Source: Bradyrhizobium diazoefficiens (GTDB lineage Bacteria; Pseudomonadota; Alphaproteobacteria; Rhizobiales; Xanthobacteraceae). Taken from it: 64,000 bases of DNA. The notes under the pieces were generated by a model. It was not told where the DNA came from. It was given only the letters and a program-made list of their open reading frames with translations, and did no database searches. Below are positions 10,969 to 18,224 of the stretch, one piece after another. How positions within the stretch are numbered: position 1 is the stretch's first letter; each line of letters opens with the position of its first letter. The stretch spans positions 16,432 through 80,431 of the forward strand of contig NZ_JAFCJJ010000032.1 of NCBI RefSeq assembly GCF_018131015.1, in the 5' to 3' direction. Position numbers and translations under genes: made by a program.

Positions 10969-11934
10969 TCAGGGCAGATAGAGATACCGCAGCAGCGTCC
11001 GGCCCACCGCTTCCAGGCTTTGCGCCGAGCATTTATCGGGCGTGTCCTCGGTGGTGTTGTAGAACGGCTCGTATTCGAAATCGATCACGACGAAGCTCGG
11101 AATCCCGGCGTTCTGGAACGCGGTGTGGTCGTCCTGGATCCCATAGGGAGCCGGCTCGCGCTCGAAGGCGCCGGGCGCGATCTTCATCCCGATTTCCCAG
11201 AACTTCTTCACCTCCGCCGGCGCCGAGCGGAGGCCCGATGCCTCTGCCTTCAGGTGCAGATCGCGGTCGCAGACCATGTCGAAATCGACCATCTTCTCCG
11301 GCCTCGCCTTCGGATAGAATTCGGCAAGGCGGGAGACGAAGTACGGCGATCCGAGCGAGCGGAAGTTCGGGTCGCCGGCGCCCATCGAGATCGGCCCCTC
11401 CTCGCCGTCGAAGAAGATCATGTCGATCCCGACCGGGGGCGCATCCGGCATTTCCGACAGCACGCGAGCGGTCTCCAGCAGCACGGCCACGCCTGAGGCG
11501 GAGTTGTTGGCGCCCGGCATCGGCGCGTCCGGATTCTTCTGGTCGCGATAGGCCTTGATGATGCTGTCGTAATGCGTAGCCACGATCACGCGGCGTGGAT
11601 TGTCCGGCTGGAAACGCGCGATGATGTTGGTCATCGCCAGGATGCGGCCGCCCTCGCGCGCGATCCAGCGCTGGGGCACGATGGTGTCGAACTTCGTTTT
11701 CTTCAGCTCGGTGGTGATGTAGTCGATGGCCTTCTGGTGCCCGGGCGTCTCCATCGACCGCGGGGTGAAGCGCAAGAGGTCCACGATGATGGCGAGCGCA
11801 CGCCGGCCGTCCCAGGACTCGACTGAAGGCTCGGCCTTGACCTGGTCGGCACCGGCTGCGGCGGGAAGCGGACCGGCCTGAACCAGCAATAAAGCGGCGG
11901 CCGCGACGAGCCGGGAGCGGAGATTTTGCAGCAT
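10969..11934 (-). CDS. M28-family zinc metallohydrolase (peptidase or glutaminyl-cyclase-like)
   Basis: A 321-residue protein with a signal peptide (AAALLLVQAGPLPAAAGA). Zinc-site motifs of clan MH are present: ATHYDS (His), GANNSASG (bridging Asp replaced by Asn in this Gly-Ala-Asn stretch), FFDGEEG (catalytic Glu), FDMVCD (Asp) and IQDDHTAF (final His). The spacing and the DDHTAFQNAGIPSFVVIDFEY ending resemble the glutaminyl-peptide cyclotransferase branch of M28. It should act in the periplasm. It starts 3 bases after the membrane gene at 11938 ends, in a three-gene operon with the split spermidine-synthase-like pair. Confidence 0.82.
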   Translation of the reverse strand: MLQNLRSRLVAAAALLLVQAGPLPAAAGADQVKAEPSVESWDGRRALAIIVDLLRFTPRSMETPGHQKAIDYITTELKKTKFDTIVPQRWIAREGGRILAMTNIIARFQPDNPRRVIVATHYDSIIKAYRDQKNPDAPMPGANNSASGVAVLLETARVLSEMPDAPPVGIDMIFFDGEEGPISMGAGDPNFRSLGSPYFVSRLAEFYPKARPEKMVDFDMVCDRDLHLKAEASGLRSAPAEVKKFWEIGMKIAPGAFEREPAPYGIQDDHTAFQNAGIPSFVVIDFEYEPFYNTTEDTPDKCSAQSLEAVGRTLLRYLYLP

Positions 11935-11937
11935 CGT

Positions 11938-12555
11938 TCAGATCTCGGTTGGCCGCCGCGTGGCTGTCGCGAACAGCAATGCGGCACAGAGCGCAAGCGT
12001 CACCGCAAAGATGTAGGTGATGTTGCGCGAGCCGATGGACGGGATCAGGATGAATGTCGTCAGCAGGGTGCCGGCGACGTTGCCGATGGTGGAGACGCCG
12101 TAGACGAGCCCCGCCACGCGGCCGGCCTCCTTGGCCGATCTGGTCAGCAGGCTGACGGCGATCGGCGAGAACGTGCCGAGCAGCGACAGCGGAACCAGCA
12201 GGAGCGCGGCCGACGCCGACAGCGTCGCGGCGGGACCAGCGCCAAGGCTGTTCAGGATGTCCTGCATGACGGTATCGGCCGTTGCCGGCACGAGCGCGAG
12301 CCAGCCAGCCGCGATCAGGATGGCGAGGCCGATGGTTCGTTGCGACGGATAGCGGTCGACGATGGCGCTGCCGGCGAAATAGCCGATGGCGAGCGCGCAG
12401 AGCACTGTCGAGATCAGGCTCGCCCACGTGCCGATTCCGCCGCCGAAATAGGGAAAGAGATAGCGGCTGCCCAGCATCTCAAAACCCATCAGCACGCCGC
12501 CGGCGGTGAAGGCGATGAAGTAGATGTTCGGCGCGAGCGCGCGGGACGGCGTCAA
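11938..12555 (-). CDS. Membrane half of a fused MFS/spermidine-synthase-type protein
   Basis: A 205-residue protein with about six membrane helices. GGVLMGFEMLGSRYLFPYFG and the GYFAGSAIVDRYP loop match the N-terminal membrane domain of proteins annotated as fused MFS/spermidine synthase. Here the domain ends after helix six, and the catalytic part is a separate upstream gene (12552-13496) overlapping by 4 nt (ATGA). Gene order is reversed relative to the fused form, because the catalytic half is transcribed first. The role of this family is unknown; aminopropyl transfer in the membrane context is only inferred. Confidence 0.8.
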   Translation of the reverse strand: MTPSRALAPNIYFIAFTAGGVLMGFEMLGSRYLFPYFGGGIGTWASLISTVLCALAIGYFAGSAIVDRYPSQRTIGLAILIAAGWLALVPATADTVMQDILNSLGAGPAATLSASAALLLVPLSLLGTFSPIAVSLLTRSAKEAGRVAGLVYGVSTIGNVAGTLLTTFILIPSIGSRNITYIFAVTLALCAALLFATATRRPTEI

Positions 12556-13496
12556 GGCACTTTCCTGTTATGCCGCTCGACCGCCTTGAGCGTCTCGACG
12601 GGGGCGAAATCGTCCGTCAGCACCGTGGCCTTGGGACTGATCATCTGCGTGTCGCTGAGGTCGACGCGCTTGCGCACCGCCAGCATGGTGGCGAGCGGGT
12701 AGCGCAGGCCGTAAGCCTTGTCGCGCTCGGCCGCGACCGCGGCGAGGTCCTCCGCCTTGCGCTCGGGGCCGTCATAGGCAACGGTGACGAAATTGTCGTC
12801 CGACTTGTAGAATTCGAGTTGCGGGAAGACCGCGCCGATCGTCTTCATCGCGGCGTCGAACAGCATGGTGTCGGATGCGACGTTTTGCACCACGATGCCG
12901 CCCTCGGCGAGATGGTCCTTGACGATCTGGTAGAATTCCTTCGTCAGAAGGTGGAACGGCACGAACGGCCCGCGATAGGCGTCGATCATGATGACGTCGT
13001 ATCGGTCCTTCGATTGCGACAGGAACAGGCGGCCGTCCTTGGCGTCGACCAGGAAGTTCGGCTCGTCCTTGAGCCCGAAATATTTCCGCGACAACTCGAC
13101 CACGGCAGGGTCGAGCTCGACCGAGGTCACGCGGACGTCGGGCAGGAAGCGATGCAAATACCAGGCCGTGCGGCCTCCGCCGGTGCCGATCTCGAGGATC
13201 GAATGCACGTTCTTCGCGTACATCAGGGCGGTGGTCATGAACTGGGTGTAGGGAATCAGCAACTCGCGGTCGTCGCCGGAATTGAACACGGACTCGGTGT
13301 AGATCTGCTTGTTGTGCCCGAAGGTCAGGATGACGTACTGCGCCCGCTGATAGACGTAGATGTTGTTGTAGAGGGATTCCCGCGATTCCAGCAGGCGGGG
13401 CGGTGCCAGCGGCGGCTTGTCGTTCGCGGATGCGACCCCGGCACAAAGAAGCGCGGCTGCGATCACGCCGAGGAACACTGACCGGATCAGCATCAA
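12552..13496 (-). CDS. Spermidine-synthase-like (SAM-fold) protein with a signal peptide
   Basis: A 314-residue protein. Residues about 104-230 form a Rossmann methyltransferase fold of the polyamine-synthase type: SILEIGTGGGRTAWYL (motif I), VTSVELDPAVVELSRKYF, DGRLFLSQ and DVIMIDAYRG (the catalytic-Asp region of spermidine synthases). The N-terminus (LIRSVFLGVIAAALLCAGVASAND) looks like a Sec signal or single anchor, odd for an enzyme that would need a cytosolic nucleoside cosubstrate. The start at 13496 is the only one giving this leader; a later start would remove it. Translationally coupled to the membrane half at 11938. Confidence 0.82.
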   Translation of the reverse strand: MMLIRSVFLGVIAAALLCAGVASANDKPPLAPPRLLESRESLYNNIYVYQRAQYVILTFGHNKQIYTESVFNSGDDRELLIPYTQFMTTALMYAKNVHSILEIGTGGGRTAWYLHRFLPDVRVTSVELDPAVVELSRKYFGLKDEPNFLVDAKDGRLFLSQSKDRYDVIMIDAYRGPFVPFHLLTKEFYQIVKDHLAEGGIVVQNVASDTMLFDAAMKTIGAVFPQLEFYKSDDNFVTVAYDGPERKAEDLAAVAAERDKAYGLRYPLATMLAVRKRVDLSDTQMISPKATVLTDDFAPVETLKAVERHNRKVP

Positions 13497-13598
13497 GACG
13501 CACTCCTTGCCTGGGAGGACCGATGGATGGGTGGGCAGCGTCTTGATAGACCATCGCGGCGGACGCGAACAGGGGAAGTCGCCTCCAGAGAGGCAATT

Positions 13599-14612
13599 TC
13601 AGCGGAAGTCCTCGACCAGTTGCCGGGTTTCCCGCGTCGGCTCCCTGTAGCTCACAAGCCTTACATCCAGATCGAAACGCGACATTGTCGTCAGCGCCCG
13701 CCGGATGGCGGCGTCGATCCACTCGTCCTCGTTGCCGAAGGCGCCCCCGCCAAGATGGGTGATCAGAACCACGTTCGACATGCCCCGCTGCTTGTTCATG
13801 ACGGCCGCCAGCAAGGTGGCCTCATAGGCCGCCTCCAGAACGAGCGATGCGAAGGACTTCCAGTGCACCGACGGAACACCGCTGTAAGCCACCGGAAGCG
13901 CCGAGCAAAACACCTGCGAAACGCGCGGTCGCTGCGCGCCTTCGGCGTCAGTGACTTCCACGCCGCTATGAACACCGACGCGCAGCCTGCCACGCAGCCT
14001 GTCGAACTGGCCCGGCTGCATCCCGCCCACGTGCTTCGTAATCGCGTCGAGCCCGGCACGGGTGCACAGGGCGTAGCCATTGGTCATCCGCCACAAGGCC
14101 TCGACCGGCCTACCCAGGTCTGCGGCCAGGGCTTCGCCGATGTCGGCCAGTCCGTCGAGCTGGCGCGTCGCCGTCTGTCCATGACTGTCACCGACCGGAG
14201 CGAAGTAGTTCCGGTAGATCGTCGCTGCTCCGGCGGCGATGGCGCACGCCGGCCCCTGGGTCGGGTCAGACTGGTAGCGAGTGACCCCGTCCTCGGGAGT
14301 CACTCCGGGGCCGGTCATCTCCAGCAGGTTGAATTGGGAGGCGACCTGGAACAGGGCACCGGCGTTCGCGGCCAGATGATGCATTCCCCGGACGTCGCCG
14401 CTGACGGCCGACAATTTCGTCCGTCCTGCTACGCCGCCAAGGGACATCGCTCGCTCGCGCAGCGATTGCAACGACACCAGTTCGAGCTCGCCGATGCCAT
14501 AGCTCTTCCCGTTGACGAGCGACTGGAGCTTGTCTCCCTCCACCCTGAGCTTGGCACGGGTCTCGGCGTAGTTGCCCTCGCGAAAACCCGTCAGTCTTTC
14601 GAACCAGTCCAT
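13599..14612 (-). CDS. Conserved protein with macrodomain-like C-terminal motif
   Basis: A 337-residue cytosolic protein, function unknown. The C-terminal part (about 230-322) has VFCSALPVAYS, then HLGGGAFGN (286-294) and DVRLVSY, resembling the GxGAFGN block of poly(ADP-ribose)-glycohydrolase-like macrodomains (DUF2263 type). The middle has SGDVRGMHHLAANAGALFQV and GPACAIAAGAATIYRNYF, plausible equivalents of the NAAN and Gly-rich ligand loops. I infer binding or hydrolysis of an ADP-ribose-type ligand; this is not proven by sequence. The start is ATG 14612, 4 bases after the neighbour's stop; an ATG at 14639 would overlap it but adds unlike residues. Last gene of the cassette with 14617 and 15599. 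GC is lower than in the flanks. Confidence 0.6.
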   Translation of the reverse strand: MDWFERLTGFREGNYAETRAKLRVEGDKLQSLVNGKSYGIGELELVSLQSLRERAMSLGGVAGRTKLSAVSGDVRGMHHLAANAGALFQVASQFNLLEMTGPGVTPEDGVTRYQSDPTQGPACAIAAGAATIYRNYFAPVGDSHGQTATRQLDGLADIGEALAADLGRPVEALWRMTNGYALCTRAGLDAITKHVGGMQPGQFDRLRGRLRVGVHSGVEVTDAEGAQRPRVSQVFCSALPVAYSGVPSVHWKSFASLVLEAAYEATLLAAVMNKQRGMSNVVLITHLGGGAFGNEDEWIDAAIRRALTTMSRFDLDVRLVSYREPTRETRQLVEDFR

Positions 14613-14616
14613 TGCC

Positions 14617-15621
14617 TCATCGCATCCGCAAGATGTCATTCGCCAACTGGAAGTCTTCGGGCTTGCCCTTGGCGATGATCTTTATCCCTGCCTCTTCCAG
14701 CTGCAACCGCTTCGCCTTGATTCGCCCTTGCTTCTCGTCCTTGCCGAAATCGTAGACCAGAAGAAAAACGTGAGGGTGGATCGACAGCTCACGTTTCCCC
14801 TCGGCAACCTGCCTGACAAGATCATCGACCGGCCGGGCCGGACTTTGACTGCTGATCTCCACCAGATTCCTGCAGACCCTGACGTAGCCCTCGATCAGGC
14901 TTTCCTTGGCTTCCTTGGCCTGAATGAACTGCTCATACTTCCTGATCTGAGCGATCACGGCCGTGGAACGCTCCGGAGGAGGAAGGCTTTTTGCTCCCTT
15001 GGGAAGCTTTTCCAGGCCCCATAATTCGGGATTGTCCGCGCATTTCGCTTCGCAGAAGACCAGCTCAGCTCCCGATTCCGTCGGCACCAATACGGCGATG
15101 TCCATCCGCGGCGCAGACAGATCACCGTTCTCTCCGGCCTTCGTGAAGGCGATCTCGAGATCGACGACCTTCGGCTCCTTCCTCGCGATCTTGTGCACGC
15201 CGCTTTTCTCGGGCAAGGCAAATCGCTCAGCCGTCCTGATCAGTTGCGACAAGGTGAGCTTGGACTCGTACTCGGTGTTGATGATATCGGCGGGCTCGAT
15301 ATCGAACTTCGTTCCATTGAACGACACATACGGATCTCTTTTCTCGAGGTCAGGCTTCACCAGATACTTGTAGTGGATCGCAAGACGGGGCTTGCCGCCA
15401 TCGCTGCCCCCTTTCCCGAAGGCAATCTTGAAGACGCTCTGCCCCCTGACATAGGCATTCAAATATCCGTTCCGGACTGCCAGCAGCAGATCCTTGCTCT
15501 CCAGAACCTCCTTCCACCAATTGTCCGCCTCGCTCGCCGCGAGCCCCCTCAATCCTTTGGCTTGTGAGTCGGAAAGACCGCGCTTGAGGAAGTTCAGTTC
15601 AGACGTCAATCCATTCGCCAT
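14617..15621 (-). CDS. Hypothetical protein, PD-(D/E)XK nuclease-like
   Basis: A 334-residue protein without signal or membrane segments. I recognise no named family. The centre shows a PD-(D/E)XK-like pattern: VDLEIAF (Glu156), then PRMDIAVLV (Asp174) and LVFCEAKCAD (Glu191-x-Lys193), spaced as in this superfamily and followed by an amphipathic helix. The rest is charged, with several Tyr-rich strands around residues 82-100. The base composition is clearly less GC-rich than neighbouring genes (one 60-base stretch at 14641 is about 57% GC). ATG 15621 is chosen; it overlaps the end of the upstream metallo-beta-lactamase gene by 23 bases. It probably cuts or binds nucleic acid, as an inference from the motif only. 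Confidence 0.62.
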   Translation of the reverse strand: MANGLTSELNFLKRGLSDSQAKGLRGLAASEADNWWKEVLESKDLLLAVRNGYLNAYVRGQSVFKIAFGKGGSDGGKPRLAIHYKYLVKPDLEKRDPYVSFNGTKFDIEPADIINTEYESKLTLSQLIRTAERFALPEKSGVHKIARKEPKVVDLEIAFTKAGENGDLSAPRMDIAVLVPTESGAELVFCEAKCADNPELWGLEKLPKGAKSLPPPERSTAVIAQIRKYEQFIQAKEAKESLIEGYVRVCRNLVEISSQSPARPVDDLVRQVAEGKRELSIHPHVFLLVYDFGKDEKQGRIKAKRLQLEEAGIKIIAKGKPEDFQLANDILRMR

Positions 15622-16852
15622 CGTTTGCCAATTCCACGTTGCTGAAGAGATCCGGAAACCGTAGCCGTTCAAAGGTATGGATGGGGATCAGGCGCTTCGC
15701 CGCAACGGCGGCGGCAAGGCGCTTCAGGTCGGACGGGCCGGCGTGTCCGGAGGTGTGCACCGTCTCGAACGGGATGCCCCGGCGATCGCAATCGGCCTTC
15801 AAGGCCGCGCCGGCCTGGCCCTCGGCCAGATAGCCGTCCCATTGCGACCAGAACACCCGCGCGCCCGTGAGTGCGCCGGCCTGCGCGAGGTCGGACATCA
15901 TCCAGCCCCGGAACAGCATGACCGAACGCGGCGCACTTTCGGCGAGTTGCCCGGGCCAGATCCGAAAGCCGCGATAGCTATCGACCAGGGGCGCGATCCC
16001 CTTGGCCTTCAACTGAACGCGCTGCCGTTGCGGGACGTAGACGGCTAGATTCGACCAGCCCGGCGCCGGCTGGGGAATGCTGTCGCGGCCGGTCGCCTTC
16101 AGCACCTCGGCGGCGTAGGCATCGATGAGGAGGCTGCGCCCGGTTCGCTTCGCCGCGCGATAGATCGTCACCACCCGGTCGATGTTCTGGGCCGAGCAGG
16201 CGACGAGGGCGAGGCCTTCGGTCTCCTTGAAGCGCGCGACGAAAATCTCCTCGAGGTCCTCCTCGGACGGAAACGTCGCATCGTCCACCAGACGGCCGAG
16301 GCTCGATCCTTCCATCAGCATGAGGTCGACGTCGCGGGGCGGATCGTTGATCAGCGCGTCGAACAGCTTGGGCTTGCGGCCGTGGGCGCGCAGATCGCCG
16401 GAATAGAACAGGCGCTTGCCGCCGGACGCAATTTCCATGGCGTAGGCATCGAAGCCTGAATGATCGACGAGACGGGGCGTGATGGCGAAGGGGCCGAGCT
16501 GGAGCGGCTTGCGATGCTCGAGGTGCTGGCTTGCCTTCAAGGCGACGGCATCGGGGACGAAATCGGCGGCCGCCCGGATGATGCTCTCGGTCGCCTGCCC
16601 CATGATGAGCGGGATCGCGGGGTTGACCTTCGGCACCAACCCCCAATGGTCGCGATGACCGTGCGACAGCACGATCCCAAGCAGGCTGGCGCTGGGGACG
16701 GAGAGCCCATCGACGGCGGGCAGCGGCGTGGAAGCAAGGTCTTTGGCGTTCAGCGGCAGGCCGAGATCGAGCAGGATCCGGGCCCCCTCGCTCTCCAGCT
16801 CGATACATGTGCCGCCAATCTCGCGCGTGCCCCGATGGATCCGCAATCTCAC
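15599..16852 (-). CDS. RNase J-like metallo-beta-lactamase-fold hydrolase
   Basis: A 417-residue protein of the beta-CASP/RNase J-like branch of the MBL fold. Metal ligands are visible: SHGHRDHWG (residues 63-71), DHSGFDAY (His131), FYSGDLRAHGRK (Asp153), TSGHAGPSDL (His370) and IHTF (His392). EGSSLGR (181) is the usual post-metal motif. The opening REIGGTCIELESEGARILLDLG is typical of these nucleases. Family members degrade or trim RNA or DNA, but others are uncharacterised. It is the first gene of a three-gene overlapping cassette; a 150-bp AT-rich gap to the divergent phosphatase gene should hold its promoter. Confidence 0.85.
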   Translation of the reverse strand: MRLRIHRGTREIGGTCIELESEGARILLDLGLPLNAKDLASTPLPAVDGLSVPSASLLGIVLSHGHRDHWGLVPKVNPAIPLIMGQATESIIRAAADFVPDAVALKASQHLEHRKPLQLGPFAITPRLVDHSGFDAYAMEIASGGKRLFYSGDLRAHGRKPKLFDALINDPPRDVDLMLMEGSSLGRLVDDATFPSEEDLEEIFVARFKETEGLALVACSAQNIDRVVTIYRAAKRTGRSLLIDAYAAEVLKATGRDSIPQPAPGWSNLAVYVPQRQRVQLKAKGIAPLVDSYRGFRIWPGQLAESAPRSVMLFRGWMMSDLAQAGALTGARVFWSQWDGYLAEGQAGAALKADCDRRGIPFETVHTSGHAGPSDLKRLAAAVAAKRLIPIHTFERLRFPDLFSNVELANDGEWIDV

Positions 16853-17001
16853 TACGCGACTTCGCCCCCGCTCATTTCACTTTTCTTATATTCAATCGAG
16901 GCCCCGGGAAATTTACACGTTATGGAATATTCTCGAAAAATATTTTCGTGGCGAAGCCTCCCGCCCGATGTCAACTAGATGGGTCGCAATGGCCGGTCAA
17001 T

Positions 17002-17739
17002 ATGGACGAACGCATAACCTTCGCGATTGGAGACATCCACGGATGCTTCGAGGAGCTCAGGGCTCTACTCGATATATGCCGCAGCAGCGCGGGCGACGTC
17101 GCGCATGATTTCCTTTTCCTCGGCGACTATGTCGATCGCGGGCCCGCCTCCGACCGGGTGATTGCCTATTTGATGCGGGAGCAGGCCAACGCTCCCTCGC
17201 AATTCCGCTGCCTCATGGGCAATCACGACCAAATGCTGTACCGCGCTGCGGACCCGGACCGCTCCGATGCCGACCTCATTCAGTGGTGGGCGAACGGCGG
17301 CGAGCAGACGCTCGATGCCTACGGCGTCGAAGACGCCTCCGATCTCCCGGCAGAGCACCTCGCATGGTTGAGGGCGCTGCCGCTTCATATCAGCGACGGG
17401 CACAGGCTGTTCGTCCATGCCGGCGTGAGACCCGGCATTGCCCTGGACGCCCAGTCCGGGGATGACATGATGTGGATCCGCGAGCCGTTCCTGTCCTCGG
17501 AGCTCTGGCATGGCGCTCTCGTGGTCCACGGCCATACGCCAATGAAGACGCGCGCGCCCGACGTCCGCGCCAATCGCGTCAATCTCGACACGGGAGCCTG
17601 CTTCGGCGGACCGCTCACGGCCGCGGCGTTCGGCCCGGGGCAAGCTGCGCCGTTGTTCTTCGTCAACAGCGACGGCTTGAGGTTTGAACTGCGGTCCGGG
17701 CCAGCAACAACGCGAACGAGCGCCGAACGACGAGAATGA
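17002..17739 (+). CDS. PP2A/PrpE-type metallophosphoesterase
   Basis: A 245-residue serine/threonine-phosphatase-like enzyme, probably Mn-dependent and cytosolic. The three classic motifs are present: GDIHGCFEEL (residues 9-18), GDYVDRGPASD (about 43) and GNHDQ (about 73), with VHGHTPM and the later His ligands. I chose ATG 17002 (MDERITFAIGDIHG) because upstream in-frame residues come from the intergenic region. Members of this family include protein phosphatases and diadenosine tetraphosphatases (ApaH); which applies is not clear. It is divergent from the MBL/nuclease cassette, and any link with it is by position only. Confidence 0.88.
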   Translation: MDERITFAIGDIHGCFEELRALLDICRSSAGDVAHDFLFLGDYVDRGPASDRVIAYLMREQANAPSQFRCLMGNHDQMLYRAADPDRSDADLIQWWANGGEQTLDAYGVEDASDLPAEHLAWLRALPLHISDGHRLFVHAGVRPGIALDAQSGDDMMWIREPFLSSELWHGALVVHGHTPMKTRAPDVRANRVNLDTGACFGGPLTAAAFGPGQAAPLFFVNSDGLRFELRSGPATTRTSAERRE

Positions 17740-17792
17740 ACCTCACGGCGCAGCGTCCTGGCCTGCAGTTGACATGCATGAGCCCGAAACAA

Positions 17793-17821
17793 AAAATGGC
17801 CCGCATCAAGCGGGCCATTTT
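17793..17821 (-). terminator. Rho-independent terminator of tRNA-fMet
   Basis: Twelve-base perfect arms (AAAATGGCCCGC and GCGGGCCATTTT) around the loop ATCAA. On the minus strand the hairpin is followed by TTTTTTG, the standard T-run, 28 bases past the tRNA 3' end. On the plus strand it lies 54 bases after the phosphatase stop and may serve that transcript too, with a weaker T-run. Confidence 0.85.
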
Positions 17822-17848
17822 CCTAATCGGAACCGGTCATTCCGAATT

Positions 17849-17925
<77 letters not shown>

Positions 17926-18224
17926 TTAAACCGTTGCGCGCCTTCGTCAAATGCCGGGATGGGGAATGAGGGCCGGCGCTGTTCGCGTGGCTTGCTCGTC
18001 CGTCCCAAAGGCTTCCTTGGAAGGCAACCCCGGGGCAAAGCCCCCTTGGGTGCGGGGCGTATGTATCAAGGCAGACCGCCTTTGGAAAGGGCCGCAGGGA
18101 CGTTTTTTTCGACTTTATGACAGCCAAACGGGCCGATTTCCGACCCGTTTGGCCGGCACTTGCCAGAAGTTCCACAAAGGGCCAGCTTGCGGCGCCATAA
18201 CCCGAGGGGAAAGGGAGGAACGCC
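17926..18224. other. Intergenic region between tRNA-fMet and the aldehyde dehydrogenase gene
   Basis: About 300 bases without a convincing gene. It should hold the tRNA promoter (read leftward) and that of the dehydrogenase (read rightward). A hairpin with ten-base arms (GCCAAACGGG and CCCGTTTGGC, 18123-18153, 11-base loop) is visible about 70 bases before the ATG and could act as a leader structure. GGGGAAAGGGAGGAACGCC just before 18225 is a strong ribosome-binding site. I see no riboswitch. Confidence 0.45.

Noticed and set aside
13613..14639. Start of the macrodomain-like protein at ATG 14639
   Set aside because: The extra nine residues overlap the previous gene and look unlike a folded start; ATG 14612 is preferred, though not proven.
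16930..16955. AT-rich near-palindrome CGAAAAATATTTTCG as an operator for the divergent MBL and phosphatase genes
   Set aside because: The dyad is imperfect and short in an AT-rich gap; chance is likely, so it was not listed as a feature.
18123..18153. Leader hairpin before the aldehyde dehydrogenase as a riboswitch
   Set aside because: Only one simple stem is visible, with no conserved aptamer pattern.
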